DNA of 64,000 nucleotides from Rhinopithecus roxellana. Taxonomy: Eukaryota > Chordata > Mammalia > Primates > Cercopithecidae. The number at the start of each line of letters is the position of its first letter. Position 1 is the first letter of the stretch. Shown here piece after piece: positions 34,276-45,850 of this stretch. The translations under genes and the position numbers were made by a program. The notes below the pieces were generated by a model. The model did no database searches, was not told where the DNA came from, and worked only from the letters and a program-made list of their open reading frames with translations. The DNA lies in contig NC_044551.1 of NCBI RefSeq assembly GCF_007565055.1, positions 99,596,266 through 99,660,265 of the forward strand, given 5' to 3'.

Positions 34276-35363
34276 TTTTGAGAGGAAGTCATTGGATGAT
34301 TTAATTCCTCAGGGGACCTCATGCCACACATGGCACACTCAAAGGTTTGTTTTGGGGCATATGTGGTGATTTGCGGGAGTTCTAATACCTTCAGGATGAA
34401 GCACACAGAGTAAAGATTGACAGCTTAAAATCCATTTCTACTGTGTATTGAGCCCCAAGTAGATATCTGCTGCTATATTTGACAATAGGTGTCCACAAGC
34501 AGTTAAGGAGTTCAGTCTGCCCTTGGGGAAGCTCCACACAGGCCCACGTGCATGCATACACTTGCATTCCTTCACACCCCCAAACACCATCCCACTCCAT
34601 ACATGTATACCCATCTTCCTTTCCCAGATCCCTCCCCAAACAGTTAAGTTACCATGGAGGTATGCATCTAAATGAGTTATAGAAAAGATGGGAAGTCTTG
34701 AGGGGGAAAAAATGGCTGTAATTTTGGATGGTCAGGCTTGCCTTTGAAAAAAGAATTTGAACCCTTGTAGAGGTTGGAGATGCTTTGTGTAGGAATGAAG
34801 GTGGGAGAGGGTAAGGAGGGTATATCTAGAAGAAGAAACTACTTGAGCAAAGTCTGAGCCCAGAGATGGGGAGGTATAACGGGTGGGAGGAACAGACGGC
34901 AGAAGGCTTTTAATTCTAGGCCGAGGAAAGTGAAATTTATCCTGCAAGCAGCAGAGAACTTTGGTACAGACAAATGACAAAATTGCAAAGAAATCATAAA
35001 ATTTGTGTCAAAAAATCTGTAAATCATAACCTGCATTTATTGAGGGGCTCCTATGTGCAAGGAACAGTATTGGGTTAGGCACCAGGAAAGATGACAGTAA
35101 CACCAAAGATGGAACCTGGTAAGTTTGAGTAGCAGGAAAAGGGAAGCCAGAAAAGAAGGCAGAAAATAAAAATTTAAGGGGAAAGAGGAGTCAAGAGTGT
35201 AATCTCAAAGTTAGCAGGAGAGAGTTCACAGGAAAGCAAGGTTATCTGTGTTAAAAGCTACACGAAGATCCCAGAAAGGAAGAATGGAATTTCTGCTATT
35301 GGTTTTGACAAGTAGGAGGCAGATGGTCACAATACGCAGAGTCTCTGGAGATCAGGGTAGTGG
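34276..35363. other. Unrecognised sequence, probably an old repeat in its second half
   Basis: From about 34820, wording such as 'ctacttgagcaaagtctgag' and 'gtgaaatttatcctgcaagcagcag' resembles a widespread ancient mammalian repeat that seems to resume at 36410-36680 ('tttagaaagacagatctggc'). I cannot name it. A MIR-like core is at 35027-35085. Confidence 0.3.
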
Positions 35364-35909
35364 TGTTACAGGCATTTGAACCAGAGCAACTCCATCTTGA
35401 ACAGGGATTGGGTAAAATAAGGCTGAGACTTATTGGGTTGCATTCCCAGATGGTTAGGCATTCTAAGCCATAGGGTGAGATAGGAGGCTGGCACAAGATA
35501 CGGGTCATAAAGACCTTGCTGATAAAACAGTTTGCAGTAAAGAAGCCAGCCAAAACTCACCAAAACCAAGATAGTGATGAGCGTGAACTCGGGTTGTCCT
35601 CACTGCTACACTCCCATCAGTGCCATGGCGGTTTACCAATGCCATAGCAATATCAGGAAGTTAATTTATGTGGTCTAAAAAGGGGAGGCATGGATAATCT
35701 ACCTCCTTTTTAAGGATATAATCAAGAAATAACCATAAAAATGGGCAACCAGCAGCCTTCGGGGCTCCTCTGCTTAGGGAATAGCCATTCTTTTATCCCT
35801 TTACTTTCATAATAAACTTGTTTTCGCTTTCTACTTTGGACTCACCCTAAATTCTTTCTTGTGCAAGGACCTCTCTTGGGGTATGAATCAGTTCTCCTTT
35901 CTGGTAACA
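35364..35909 (+). mobile_element. Class I endogenous retrovirus solo LTR
   Basis: 546 bp from TGTTACAG to GGTAACA with a 4-bp TSD 'gtgg' at 35360-35363 and 35910-35913, as gammaretrovirus-like elements make. Inside are 'agcaactccatcttgaaca', 'aaaaatgggcaaccagcag' and a polyadenylation signal AATAAA near 35812. No viral genes are present; LTR-LTR recombination probably removed them. Family not named. Confidence 0.88.
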
Positions 35910-36091
35910 GTGGGGCTAGAAAAGAGGTAAGTGTACAGCAGTAGCTGGAGAAGCCAATATGCTCAAGAGAGCAGACTATTACTATGCTATAGTATAAAGA
36001 GAAACCAAAGCATATTTTTGTATTAGTGGGAAAGAATGAATGGAGAGGCACAGTTTGATTAAACAGCCAGAAGAGTAATCAATGGAAGAAG
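35910..36091. other. Unrecognised sequence between LTR and Alu
   Basis: Probably part of the same old repeat suspected on both sides; no other signal. Confidence 0.3.
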
Positions 36092-36402
36092 TTTTTTTTT
36101 AAATTTATTATTTATTTATTTTTTGAGACAGTCTTGCTCTTGCCCAGGCTGGAGTACAATGGTGCAATCTCAGCTCACTGCAATCTCTGCTTCCTGAGTT
36201 CAAGTGATTTTCCTGCCTCGGCCTCCTGAGTAGCTGGGATTACAGGCATGTACCACCATGCTCGTCTGATTTTGTATTTTTAGTAGAGATGGGGTTTCTC
36301 CATGTTGGTCAGGCTGGTCTTGAACTCCTGACCTCAGGTGATCTGCCCGCCTTGGCCTCCCAAAGTGCTGGGATTACAGGCGTGAGCTACCACGTTCAGC
36401 CT
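36092..36402 (-). mobile_element. AluS
   Basis: Full-length antisense Alu, tail (TTTA)n. The TSD is imperfect: 'ggaagaag' 36084-36091 and 'ggaacaag' 36403-36410. Confidence 0.93.
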
Positions 36403-38255
36403 GGAACAAGTTTTTAAAATAAATGGTGGTTTAGAAAGACAGATCTGGCAATGGCACACAGACTGGACTGAAGTTTATAGGTCACCAGAGGTCAGGAGTC
36501 TATTTGTAGAGATGTGGCAAACAGCACTGAGGATGTCACTGAACTGCATCCTGGACAGAAATGGAGTAAAGGGGTAGAAATCGTTATCAATGAAGCTTCA
36601 GGAAAAAGAATAGGATTTGGTGTTGGAATAAAGACTGAGAAGTAAGTACATCAAAGAAACCTCAAATTTGGTTTAGGTATCTGAGGCATTTAATGTACGG
36701 GGGCCATTTCTGCTGCATTCTCTAAAACACTCCAGGTTCATTATGGCACTGCTTGTCCAGGGCCTCTGTCAGTGACCCTGAAGAAACACCAGACTCGGTT
36801 TTTCTTTGAACTGTGTCCTTTTGTATTAGGATTGGTATTATATGATCTTCCAAAACTAATTTCTCTGATTACTGTGTATGTCCTCTGTCATCTTCCTTCC
36901 CATGAGGGAGCAGCCATTGAAAACAGGCTGAGTCATTAGGGGAAGAAAGAGGCTCAAAGGCCATATCCACAGGGACTAAATGACTGACCTGGTAGGATAA
37001 GAGCCGCGAGCTACTGCACAATGTACCTACCTGTTCACATAATCATTTTGTTGTCAAAGCTGCTTTTTTGCTTCCTTCCCTTTTGCTCCTGCTTCAAACT
37101 TATTTTTGGAGCATTTTCATGACCTTGAACATGAAATGAAATGAAATGGTGATGCCACTTCTCAAGGGAGCTGCGTTTAAGATGTGCTTGTTCATGAAAG
37201 AGAATCATCTGAGTTCCCCAAGGGCTTAACCTTCATCCGCTTTTCAAAGAGAAATGCTGCCTCCTTCCACTCACACAGAAAGCTCTCCCCAGGTTCCTTT
37301 CCCTCTCCTCTTCCCACTGCTTTCCTGCACAACAGTCAATTTTTTTTTTAATCTTTTGAGTCTTGTGGTGTGGATGCACCATCTGTAGTTCAATAACATG
37401 GTAACTTTCTCTCTTTTTCACTTTTCTCTCTATTCTTCCCTGCCTCACCAGTTTCCATCGTATTCCTATAATGAAGAGCAAAATGTTGAAACTGTGTGCA
37501 CGAAATGCTAATTCAACTGTTGCTCACAAGTTGGGTGCATGTTTGGGAAATCTTAGTATCTATAGCAGAATCTGGATGAGTGTTGGATGTAGTTTGATAG
37601 CAATAGAAACTATTTTCCTTTCTGCAGGATTTCTTCTGTAAGGAAGAGTCAAAGAATGGTTTACCCCATAAATGTATACAATTATAATTTATCAGTAAAA
37701 ATATTTTAAAAAGACAAACTCAAAGAGGGGGTTATGTTTTTTTGAAGACAGCCGTGTAAATTTCCCCTGTCCCTGCAACCTCCAACCATCCCATGGATGG
37801 GGAACCACTTTTTTGTTGCTTATGATTTGAATATTTTATGGGTAAGTGAAGCTCTTCCTGAAGAGTCATTCAGGCTATCATGAAAGAAAATAAGAGAACA
37901 AGACTTTTGGTGTGACTGGATAAAGAGAATGTAAGATGGGAAGCTTGCGATGCTGCAGAAGGAGGAGGCTGAATGCCTGGGGCCCAGAGCTGAAATTAGC
38001 AAAATGGTAGCAAGAGGGCTGAGGAAGAAACCACAGTGAAGGATGGGCATGGTTTCATTGTTCAGAAGCTGGCCAGGGTCTAAGAAGACCAGTTTGGTTT
38101 CCAGTCAGTCTTCATATCAATTGGAACTTTGTTCTACTTTCTCCAGGTATTCTCAGTTGCAGAGTGCCTGGGAGTAATTTACAGGCCTGACTTGAGCTTC
38201 TAAATTTAGGTCACTGATTTTCTGGACACCCAATAAAAGTGCTTACAAGAGCAAT
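36403..38255. other. Mostly unique sequence, 1.85 kb
   Basis: An old-repeat-like start to about 36680, then no recognised element. A short (GAAAT)n is at about 37133-37147. Confidence 0.4.
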
Positions 38256-39351
38256 TGTTGGACCCCAGGTGAGCCCTGGATCCCTTGTATTGGGGGAGGA
38301 GATGACAGAATTCTTTCAGTGCCGCTTCACCAGCTGGAAATCTCCATGGCCAGCAATGCTTCTGCCTGGGCTTCACTTGGGCCCACTGGGTTCACCCTGC
38401 CCATTCAGCCTGGCAGGCTGCACTTGACTTGCGCTACTGGCCTAGATCTTATGTGTGCCATGGCTCTGCACTCAACCTGTGGCTGGTCTGGGCATGCTGC
38501 AGCCAGCTTCTGCTTTGGGGGCCAGCATTTAGATAAGGGGAATTCAGCAGTGCCAACTGCAGAGCCCCAAGGGATGGTACAGCTTTTGCTCAGGGAGTTC
38601 TGCGGTCTGAGGCCCCAGGAAGCGTTACAGCTCTCATTTGTTCTTGTTGCCTGCTGCTTTGGCAAACAGGCTGTGTCACAGCTTGTTCTTACTACCAGCA
38701 GTTCAGCGAATTGGGGTGTGTGGTACCCAGCAGCTTTTTCTCCTCTGCTGCCCTCACTGAGTGGGACAGAGGGTACAGTGTTACAGCTCTTTTCATGCCC
38801 ACTCTTGGGGGACTTCTGAGTTCTTGTCCCCCAACCAAGAGGAATGAGGTAGGTGGACACCAGAGAGTGAGCAAGACAGAGAAGAGTTTAATTGAGCAAC
38901 AGAAAAGCTCTCAACACAAGAGGGGACCCAAAGTGGGTAGCCCTCTGTGTGAGAGGGGGCCAGAAAGCAGGTAGCTGTGAGGCTGAGTCAGGGGTTTTTA
39001 TGGGCTCAGAATGGGGGAGTTCATGCTAATTGGTCTATGGGCAGGACTGGAAAAGGCACCATTTGATTGGCTAAAAGGACTCAAAGTTCTTACTCTGGTC
39101 TTGGACTCCACGTGGAAGTGGCAGCTTGGTTTTCAGGCTTCAGGCTGTCGTTGGCTTGAAGGTCAGGTTTCACTGGGGACCCATCCCTGTTTGCCTTGGA
39201 ATTTGTCTCCTGCCGCTATCAAAAGCAACTTTGGTGCCTGCAGTTAGAGGCCTGATGATCTCAATGTGAGTCTGTGGAGAGTTGATACCCACAGTTACAG
39301 TCTGGAATTACACAAAGCGTGAGTCTTTACTACTTTGGACCTACCCCTACA
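38256..39351 (-). mobile_element. Probable ERV1 LTR, antisense, about 1.1 kb
   Basis: Read on the minus strand: CCAATCA-type boxes (complements near 39064 and 39030), a 'cataaaaacccc' TATA box at about 38992-39004, a 'caattaaactcttctc' polyadenylation region near 38890, then a U5-like part ('acaagaactcagaag') with repeats of 'agctgtaac' near 38780 and 38625. Ends are TG.../...CA on the plus strand; a 4-bp 'caat' lies at 38252 and near 39350. It resembles LTR12/HERV9-type LTRs. Opposed frames 38319-38819 and 38405-38860 are inside it and not genes. Confidence 0.5.
38985..39070 (-). promoter_or_regulatory. LTR promoter elements
   Basis: On the minus strand, 'gccaatcaaatgg' (about 39072-39060) and 'gaccaattagcatg' (about 39038-39025) precede 'gcccataaaaacccc' (about 39006-38992), an order and spacing typical of a retroviral U3. 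Activity is not known. Confidence 0.45.
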
Positions 39352-39595
39352 ATGTCTTTTTCTTTTGTTCTGGGTGAAATCTTACCTAATAAAATGGGTC
39401 ATCTTTTCTGGCAGAATTACTTTTCCTTCCTCTCTGTCTACATTTGCTTATTCTTCCTTTACTTAAATTTCCTTTTTGATAAATTTTAAAGAAAACAGTG
39501 GGCCACCCTTAATCCAAACTACTCGTCTAACTTAAAAAAAAAACACACATTTGTGATGAATTTTCAGGCATAAATCTGAATTGTGTGTATGTGTA

Positions 39596-39598
<3 letters not shown>
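39352..39598. other. Unique sequence
   Basis: Nothing recognised except an A8 run and ACACAC near 39533-39548. Confidence 0.4.

Positions 39599-39634
<36 letters not shown>
39599..39634. repeat. (AT)18 microsatellite
   Basis: 36 perfect bases of AT, preceded by a short GT-rich stretch. Confidence 0.97.
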
Positions 39635-39636
<2 letters not shown>

Positions 39637-39924
39637 AATTCAGTTATTTTTTCACTGTGAAAGTAGCCACATAGGAAAAGCTGAGATATACCAGATGAAG
39701 GCCCCTGACTTAGGTTTTGTAGTTTGGCTACACAAATGTGAAAACGTAATAATTGTTAAAAATATTTGATTTCATGAAATTTATTCTTGCTTCCACATAT
39801 TGACAAAGATACTTCCTCTTAAAATTGACATAAAATTGTTCTCTATTAATATCTAATACGAGTCTCCAATCTGTGAGACTTAGGCGTTTGAGAAACTGTG
39901 GTAAGAACAAAAGAAATAGCTCTA

Positions 39925-40204
39925 AGGCCGGGCGCGGTGGCTCAAGCCTGTAATCCCAGCACTTCGGGAGGCCGAGGCGGGTGGATCACGAGGTCAGGAG
40001 ATCGAGACCATCCTGGCTAACACGCTGAAACCCCGTCTCTACTAAAAATACAAAAAACTAGCCGGGCGAGGTGGCGGGCACCTGTAGTCCCAGCTACTCG
40101 GAGGCTGAGGCGGGAGAATGGCGGGAACCCGGGAGGCGAAGCTTGTAGTGAGCCAAGATCGCGCCACTGCACTCCAGCCTGGGCGACAGAGCAAGACTCC
40201 GTCT

Positions 40205-40246
<42 letters not shown>
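39925..40246 (+). mobile_element. AluY, very young looking
   Basis: Full-length, close to consensus, with an uninterrupted A43 tail (40206-40248) and a perfect 14-bp TSD 'aagaaatagctcta' at 39911-39924 and 40247-40260. The head 'ctcaagcctg' is the monkey form. Confidence 0.97.
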
Positions 40247-40250
<4 letters not shown>

Positions 40251-40260
40251 AATAGCTCTA

Positions 40261-41412
40261 TAGAGAGGATGGAGTTCAAGAGTTTTAAAATATTTGAAAG
40301 AAGTTTGAAAAAACAGTTTTTGATGCTGATTTGAGTGAAACTTGAATCTCTTTTTTTAAAATAATTTTTTGAGTGGAGGAAATTAGAAAAGAATAGAAGC
40401 ATCTCTTAAAAACACTTCTTCAGAAAATTCCTTCTTCCCTTTGAAATTATAAGAAGACAATTGCTTTCCAAATCATTAAGAGTTAGCTTCTTTTAGATTC
40501 TTTTCCAACAGCTAGCTCCAAATAATCTAGCAATGATTTCTTTTCAAGAATATAATCATAGGTAGGTTGCTTCATAAAAGAAGTTGAAACTGTGCTTATT
40601 CTTTTTCTCTCCATATCTGTATCTCAAAGATAACTATGATAAAAATAATACAAACTATCCAAAGAACACAAACAATAAGAACACTGGCCAATATGTTAAT
40701 TTATTTAGCCAGCACGAGGGCAAAGGAGCAGCTATGACTGACAGTTACTGCATGATATCAGTAAAATTCATTCTCTGTGAGATGTTTCCTATATTGCTAA
40801 TAGATTTACTATGAGCTGATCCTGTATACAGGGTACAGGCAGGCATGCAGGGAGAAATGTAGCAGCGATTTAGAAAGGGAAATGGCCTGGGATGATAGCC
40901 CAGCTGGAAGTAAGGATGTTCCTGTGTTGAAAATCAGTGCAGTTAAAAGGATTTAGTAGCCAGATTATCAAGTTAATAGCTGGAGGGCTTAATCATTGGC
41001 CTCAAGATTTCGGTTGCTGCTGTGATTTGAATGGGAGGGATGATGCAACAGTCATAGTCCCTTGAACTAGGTAGGTTTGAGTCCTACAGCTTCACATTAA
41101 TAGGATTCCAGACCCAGTGTTGGGGATTGTGCAGCCGGGGGTGGTAGTGGGTGCTGTGAAGTGGTAAGAGACTTAAGGAGTCAGGGGCTATGAATAGAGG
41201 GCAGATTGTGATTATAGAGACTTTTTGCTTCTGTCATCTGCAGGTCTTGATGTTTTAGGGTCTTTCTCCGGAGTGCTGAAGTTTTATTACAGATTTTTAA
41301 TCAACTTAAAATCCAGGATCTCAGCGCTAAAGGTGTTATATCTGCTGGACAATTCTAAAAGTATATTGTTAGTTCCACCTGTATTACATGTTAAAATTAT
41401 TTCTGTAACCTG
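40261..41412. other. Unique sequence
   Basis: No gene or mobile element recognised. Confidence 0.45.
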
Positions 41413-41640
41413 TAGGTGGCATGGTAGAAAAGAATGAGATTTGGGCTTCTAGATGGATGATGTTAATTTCCAGACCTGGACCTGCCACTTCAAACTCTCT
41501 GGACTGGAGCAAATCATCTATCCTCTGTGTGCACAGTTATTTTGTCTATAAAATGACCATACTGCCATGGCTCCTACCTTCTCCAGGGGAGGTTGTGAGG
41601 ATCAAAGGAGATGCTCTGCTGAATAGAATTTTATAATGAA
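41413..41640 (+). mobile_element. MIR
   Basis: 'ggtggcatggtagaaaagaatg', 'gacctggacctgccacttc' and 'ggttgtgaggatcaaaggag' follow the MIR consensus across its length. Confidence 0.8.
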
Positions 41641-41659
41641 ACCACCTTTGCAAAATTAT

Positions 41660-42340
41660 TACAATAAGAGAAAATCTGACATGGCTGCCTCCATCGTCTA
41701 GCCTGATAGGCTGCCTGTCTTTGCTCACTCCTGGGTGTGGGCCAAGCTATTAAAACTTTGGGAGAAATTTAGTCTATAGTTTAATAGTTTAAATAATAGC
41801 TCTTCTCAAAAATTAAACTGCCCTTGTAAAACTACTGAAAAGCTACCAAACTAGGAGGATGAGACGGGCCTGAATTCTAAATAATTACCAGTCACTATTC
41901 TGGAGGTCATAAGATGTGTGACTTCTCCAATTAATCTTGTAGTTGATGTCACTGTTGTAGAGCCTAAGATTGACCTTTTAAAATGTCTTCTCAGGTTTTT
42001 GCATTTCTGACAACCAAATGGCCCCACCTGGACCCACCAACCAGCCCTGTGGACCCCCAACCCAGAAACTTGACTCATCACAAGAGGACAGGTTTCATTC
42101 GCTATGCTTTCATCTCCAAACCAACCAATCAGCCTGCCTTCTACTGTAGCTCTCTGCCCACCAAACTATCTTTGAAAGACCCCTAACCTCTGAGCCTTCA
42201 GGGAGATTGATTTGAATAATAGCTTTGTCTCCCACGTGGCATGGCTGGCCCCACATCAATCAAACTGTTTTACTGCAATGTCATGGTCCTGGTGAGTTTA
42301 GTTTGTGCAGTGGGCAGGAAGAACCCATTGGGCAGTTACA
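41660..42340 (+). mobile_element. ERVL-type LTR (MER21-like)
   Basis: About 680 bp in sense: 'ctgacatggctgcctcc', 'aaccaaatggccccacctgg', 'caaccaatcagcctgccttc', 'cttcagggagattgatttga' and the end 'cccattgggcagttaca' match the order of the MER21 LTR family as I remember it. It has no internal region. Confidence 0.75.
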
Positions 42341-42717
42341 ATAATGACGCACTAAAATTCCTTCCCCCATTTTCCTTTACTCTTTCATTTTTGTCTTATT
42401 TTTAATGATTCTGATTTATGATTGTTTGTGTCATGTGACACAGATGCCATTGGTCTAATTCATCTTAACTTTTTGGAAATACATAATATACTTTAAAATG
42501 AGCTGCTATTATCAGAAGAAAATGTTTCTCTAATTGGGGATTTAATAACATTTTAAAATCTGATATATTTGCTAATAGTTTGTATTTTGCCTCTAAAGTA
42601 TAAAACTACTTAGTCTAATTTATGTACACTATATATGCTAATATAGAAAAAGAAAAAAAAATGCCACAATATTTGCTCAGGAATGGGGAAGGCATATATT
42701 TTACTATACTATTATTT
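42341..42717. other. Unique AT-rich sequence
   Basis: Nothing recognised. Confidence 0.45.
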
Positions 42718-42943
42718 CCTTTTTTGAGACAGGGTCTCACCTTGTTGCCCAGGCTAGAGTGCAGAGATATGAGCACTGCTCACTGCAGCCTCAACCTTCC
42801 AGGCTCAAGCAATCCTCTGACCCCAGCCTCCCAAGTAGCTGGGACTACAGGCATGCAACAGCACACCTGGCTCTTTCTTAAATTTTTTGTAGAGATGGGG
42901 TCTCACTATGTTGTCCAGGCTGGTCTCAAATTCCTGAGCTCAA
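42718..42943 (-). mobile_element. AluJ, 5'-truncated
   Basis: Antisense right monomer and part of the left one ('gagacagggtctcaccttg' to 'tggtctcaaattcctgagctcaa'); the Alu head is missing. Old-type wording. Confidence 0.9.
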
Positions 42944-43821
42944 CTTTCTTTGTTTCTGTGCTTCTGTGGTGGTTGGAGTACTAAGAATTTGATCCAGAGT
43001 ACATTAAGAAAAACTATCATTTCAAAGCTCTGGCTGGTTCTTCCTCAGGTAAAAATGGACATTTAAGTGAGATGACTGTTATTTAGAAAAACACATCAAT
43101 GGTTTTATTTAGGTTATGAAAGTCAACTCCTCTGACCACTACCACCTCGACCTTAGATGGAAGAGTCTTGATAAAACAGGGCAAAACAGCTCTGACAAAT
43201 TTTAGTGTTCTTTTGGGGTGGGATAAAGGTATGTGGGATCCCTAGAACTAAGAGGTCATCAATGAAGGTAGGGTGGGAGGGGCTGGCAAAATGACAACGT
43301 GTGAAATCTCTGTTTATGGAGAAGAACAGCCAGGGAGACATTCACATGGTAGAAACAGCCAATTACTTCTGTTATTCCCAACCTCTTGGGGAGAGTTAAC
43401 ACCAACAGCATTCTGTTAGTAGTGCTTAAGGGAGGAGTTGTTAATTACATCTCGATGGGTGCCGGATTTCCTAGGATTTAAGGGCCAGGGCTTGCATATT
43501 AAATCTAATACTTTTAAATAAATATATAAACCCAGAAAATTAGACTGGGGGCATATAGACTACACTATTGTTAGGAAAAACTGTAAAATACTTAGAATGA
43601 GCACAAAGATTTCTGAGTTATATAGAAGTGTCATATTCATAACAAAGCAAATGGTACTTGTTCAGTGAGATGCAAATATTGACAGATGGGTGGTAATGAA
43701 TTTGATGCCCCCAGCTGCCCCCAAGATAATTCAAAATATTATATTTTTTAATATGAAGAACTCATTGTAAAGATTTTTTTAAAATTGCATGCAAACCTAT
43801 AGAGTCACTAGTGAATCAGGG
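42944..43821. other. Unique sequence
   Basis: No repeat or gene recognised. Confidence 0.45.
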
Positions 43822-43888
43822 CTCAGCAAACTTTTTCTATAAAGAGCCAGGTAGTTATTTTAGGCTTTACAGGTCCCATATATCTTTT
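43822..43888 (+). mobile_element. hAT-type DNA transposon end fragment
   Basis: 'ctcagcaaactttttctataaag', 'gccaggtagttattttaggctttacagg' is the start of a common non-autonomous hAT family (MER58-like). Only about 65 bp remain before the L1MA begins. Confidence 0.6.
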
Positions 43889-45252
43889 TGCTAAAAAGAT
43901 TTAAGTTGATTCATAATAACTGTACATATTTATGAGGTATATGTGCTATTTTGATACATGTATACAATGTGTAATAGTCCAATAGGCTATTTGGAATATC
44001 CATCATTTCAAACATCTGTCATTTCTTTGCTTTGGGAACATTTCAAATTTTTTCTTCTAGCTATTTTGAAGTAATAAATTGCTGTTAACTATACTCACCC
44101 TACTGTGCTATTGTACACTAGAACTTATTCCTTCTATTTAACTGTGTGTTTGTACTCATTAACTAACCTCTTTTCATCCCCCTGCCCCCTCCCAGCCTCT
44201 GGTAACTATAATTCTACTTTATCTCCATGAGATCCACTTTTTATAAGCTCCTACATATGAGTGAGAGCATGATATATTTATATTTCTGTGCCTGGCTTAT
44301 TTCACTTAACATAATAACCTACAATTTCATCCATGTTGTTGCAAATGACAAGATTTCATTCTTTTTTATGGCTGAATCGTATTTCGTTGTGTCTATATAC
44401 ACAACATCTTAAAATCTGTTCATTGTTGAGGTACACTTAGGTTGACTCCGTATCTTGGCTATTGTGAATAGCACTGAAATAAACGGAAGAGTGCAGGAAT
44501 CCTCTTGATACACTGTTTTCCTTTCCTTTGGGCAAATCCTCAGCAGTGGCCTTGCTAGATCAGATGATAGTTCTATTTTTGTTTTTTTGAGAAATCCCCA
44601 AACAGTTTTTCATAATGGTTACGCTAATTTACATTCCCACCACCAGTATTTAAGAGTTCTTTTTTCCACAGCCTCACCAACATTTGTTTTTTCTCTTTTT
44701 GATAATCGCCATTCTAACTGGTATGACATAATAAATTATTGTGGTTTTAGTTTGCATTTCCCTGATGGTTAGTAATGTTGAAACATTTTCTTCATGTACT
44801 TTTTGGCCATTTGTATGCATTCTCTTGAGAAATACCTGTTCAGATCATTTGCCCATGTTTTAATGGGATTATTTGTTTTATTGCTGTTGAGCTGAGTTCC
44901 TTGTATATTTTAGATATTAATACCTTGTTGAATGAATAGTTTGCAAATTCTACAGATTCTCTTCACTCTGATTGTTTTGTTTGGTGTGCAGAAGCTTTAT
45001 TTTCATCTTGTCCCATTTGTCTGTTTTTGTTGGCTGTGCTTTTGGAGTTTTAGCCGTAAGATTATTGCCTAGACTAATGTCCTGAAAAATTTCCCCTATG
45101 TTTTTTCTAATACTTTTTAAATTTTGAGACTTATGCTTAAGTCTTTAATCCCTATTGAGTTGATTTTTGTGTGTGGTGAAAGATAGGGTTTTAATCTGAT
45201 CCTTCATGTGGATATCCAGTTTTCTCTGTTCCCTTTATTGAAGAGTATTCTT

Positions 45253-45557
45253 TTTTTTTCTTTTTTTTTTTTAAAGATGGAGTCTCACTCTGTTGCCTAG
45301 GCTCTGGAATACAGTGGCATGATCTCGGGTCACTGCAACCTCTGCCTCCCAGGTTCAAGCGATCCTCCTGCCTCAGCCTCCCAAGTAGCTATGATTATAG
45401 GTGCGTGCCACCACGCCTGGCTAATTTTTGGATTTTTAGTAGAGACAGGGTTTCACTATCTTGGCCAGGCTGGTCTCAAACTCCTGACCTTGTGATCCAC
45501 CTGCCTAGGCCTCCCAAAATGCTGGGATTACAGGCGTGAGCCACTGCGCCTGGCCCA
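45253..45557 (-). mobile_element. AluS in the L1MA
   Basis: Full-length antisense Alu with TSD 'aagagtattcttt' at 45240-45252 and 45560-45572. Confidence 0.95.
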
Positions 45558-45589
45558 AAAAGAGTATTCTTTCCCCAATGTGTGTTCTT

Positions 45590-45850
45590 TTTTTTTTTTT
45601 TTTGAGGCGGAGTCTCGCTCTGTCGCCCGGACTGGAGTGCAGTGGCCCGATCTCAGCTCACTGCAAGCTCCGCCTCCCGGGTTTGCGCCATTCTCCCGCC
45701 TCAGCCTCCCGAGTAGCTGGGACTACAGGCGCCCGCCACCTCGCCCGGCTGGTTTTTGTATTTTTAGTAGAGACGGGGTTTCACTGTGTTAGCCAGGATG
45801 GTCTCGATCTCCTGACCTCGTGATCCGCCTGTCTCGGCCTCCCAAAGTGC
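45590..45850 (-). mobile_element. AluY, 5'-truncated by about 33 bp
   Basis: Antisense AluY with a perfect 13-bp TSD 'aatgtgtgttctt' at 45577-45589 and 45851-45863. The first part of the element is missing (it ends 'cctcccaaagtgc'), although the TSD is intact, so truncation happened during insertion. It is close to consensus and therefore young. Confidence 0.96.

Noticed and set aside
38319..38860. Two overlapping 150-166 codon frames on opposite strands
   Set aside because: Both lie in the probable antisense ERV LTR. Opposed frames in the same GC-rich LTR are typical of chance.
35360..39351. A provirus made of two LTRs (35364-35909 and 38256-39351)
   Set aside because: The LTRs differ in sequence and orientation, and no gag, pol or env sequence lies between them.
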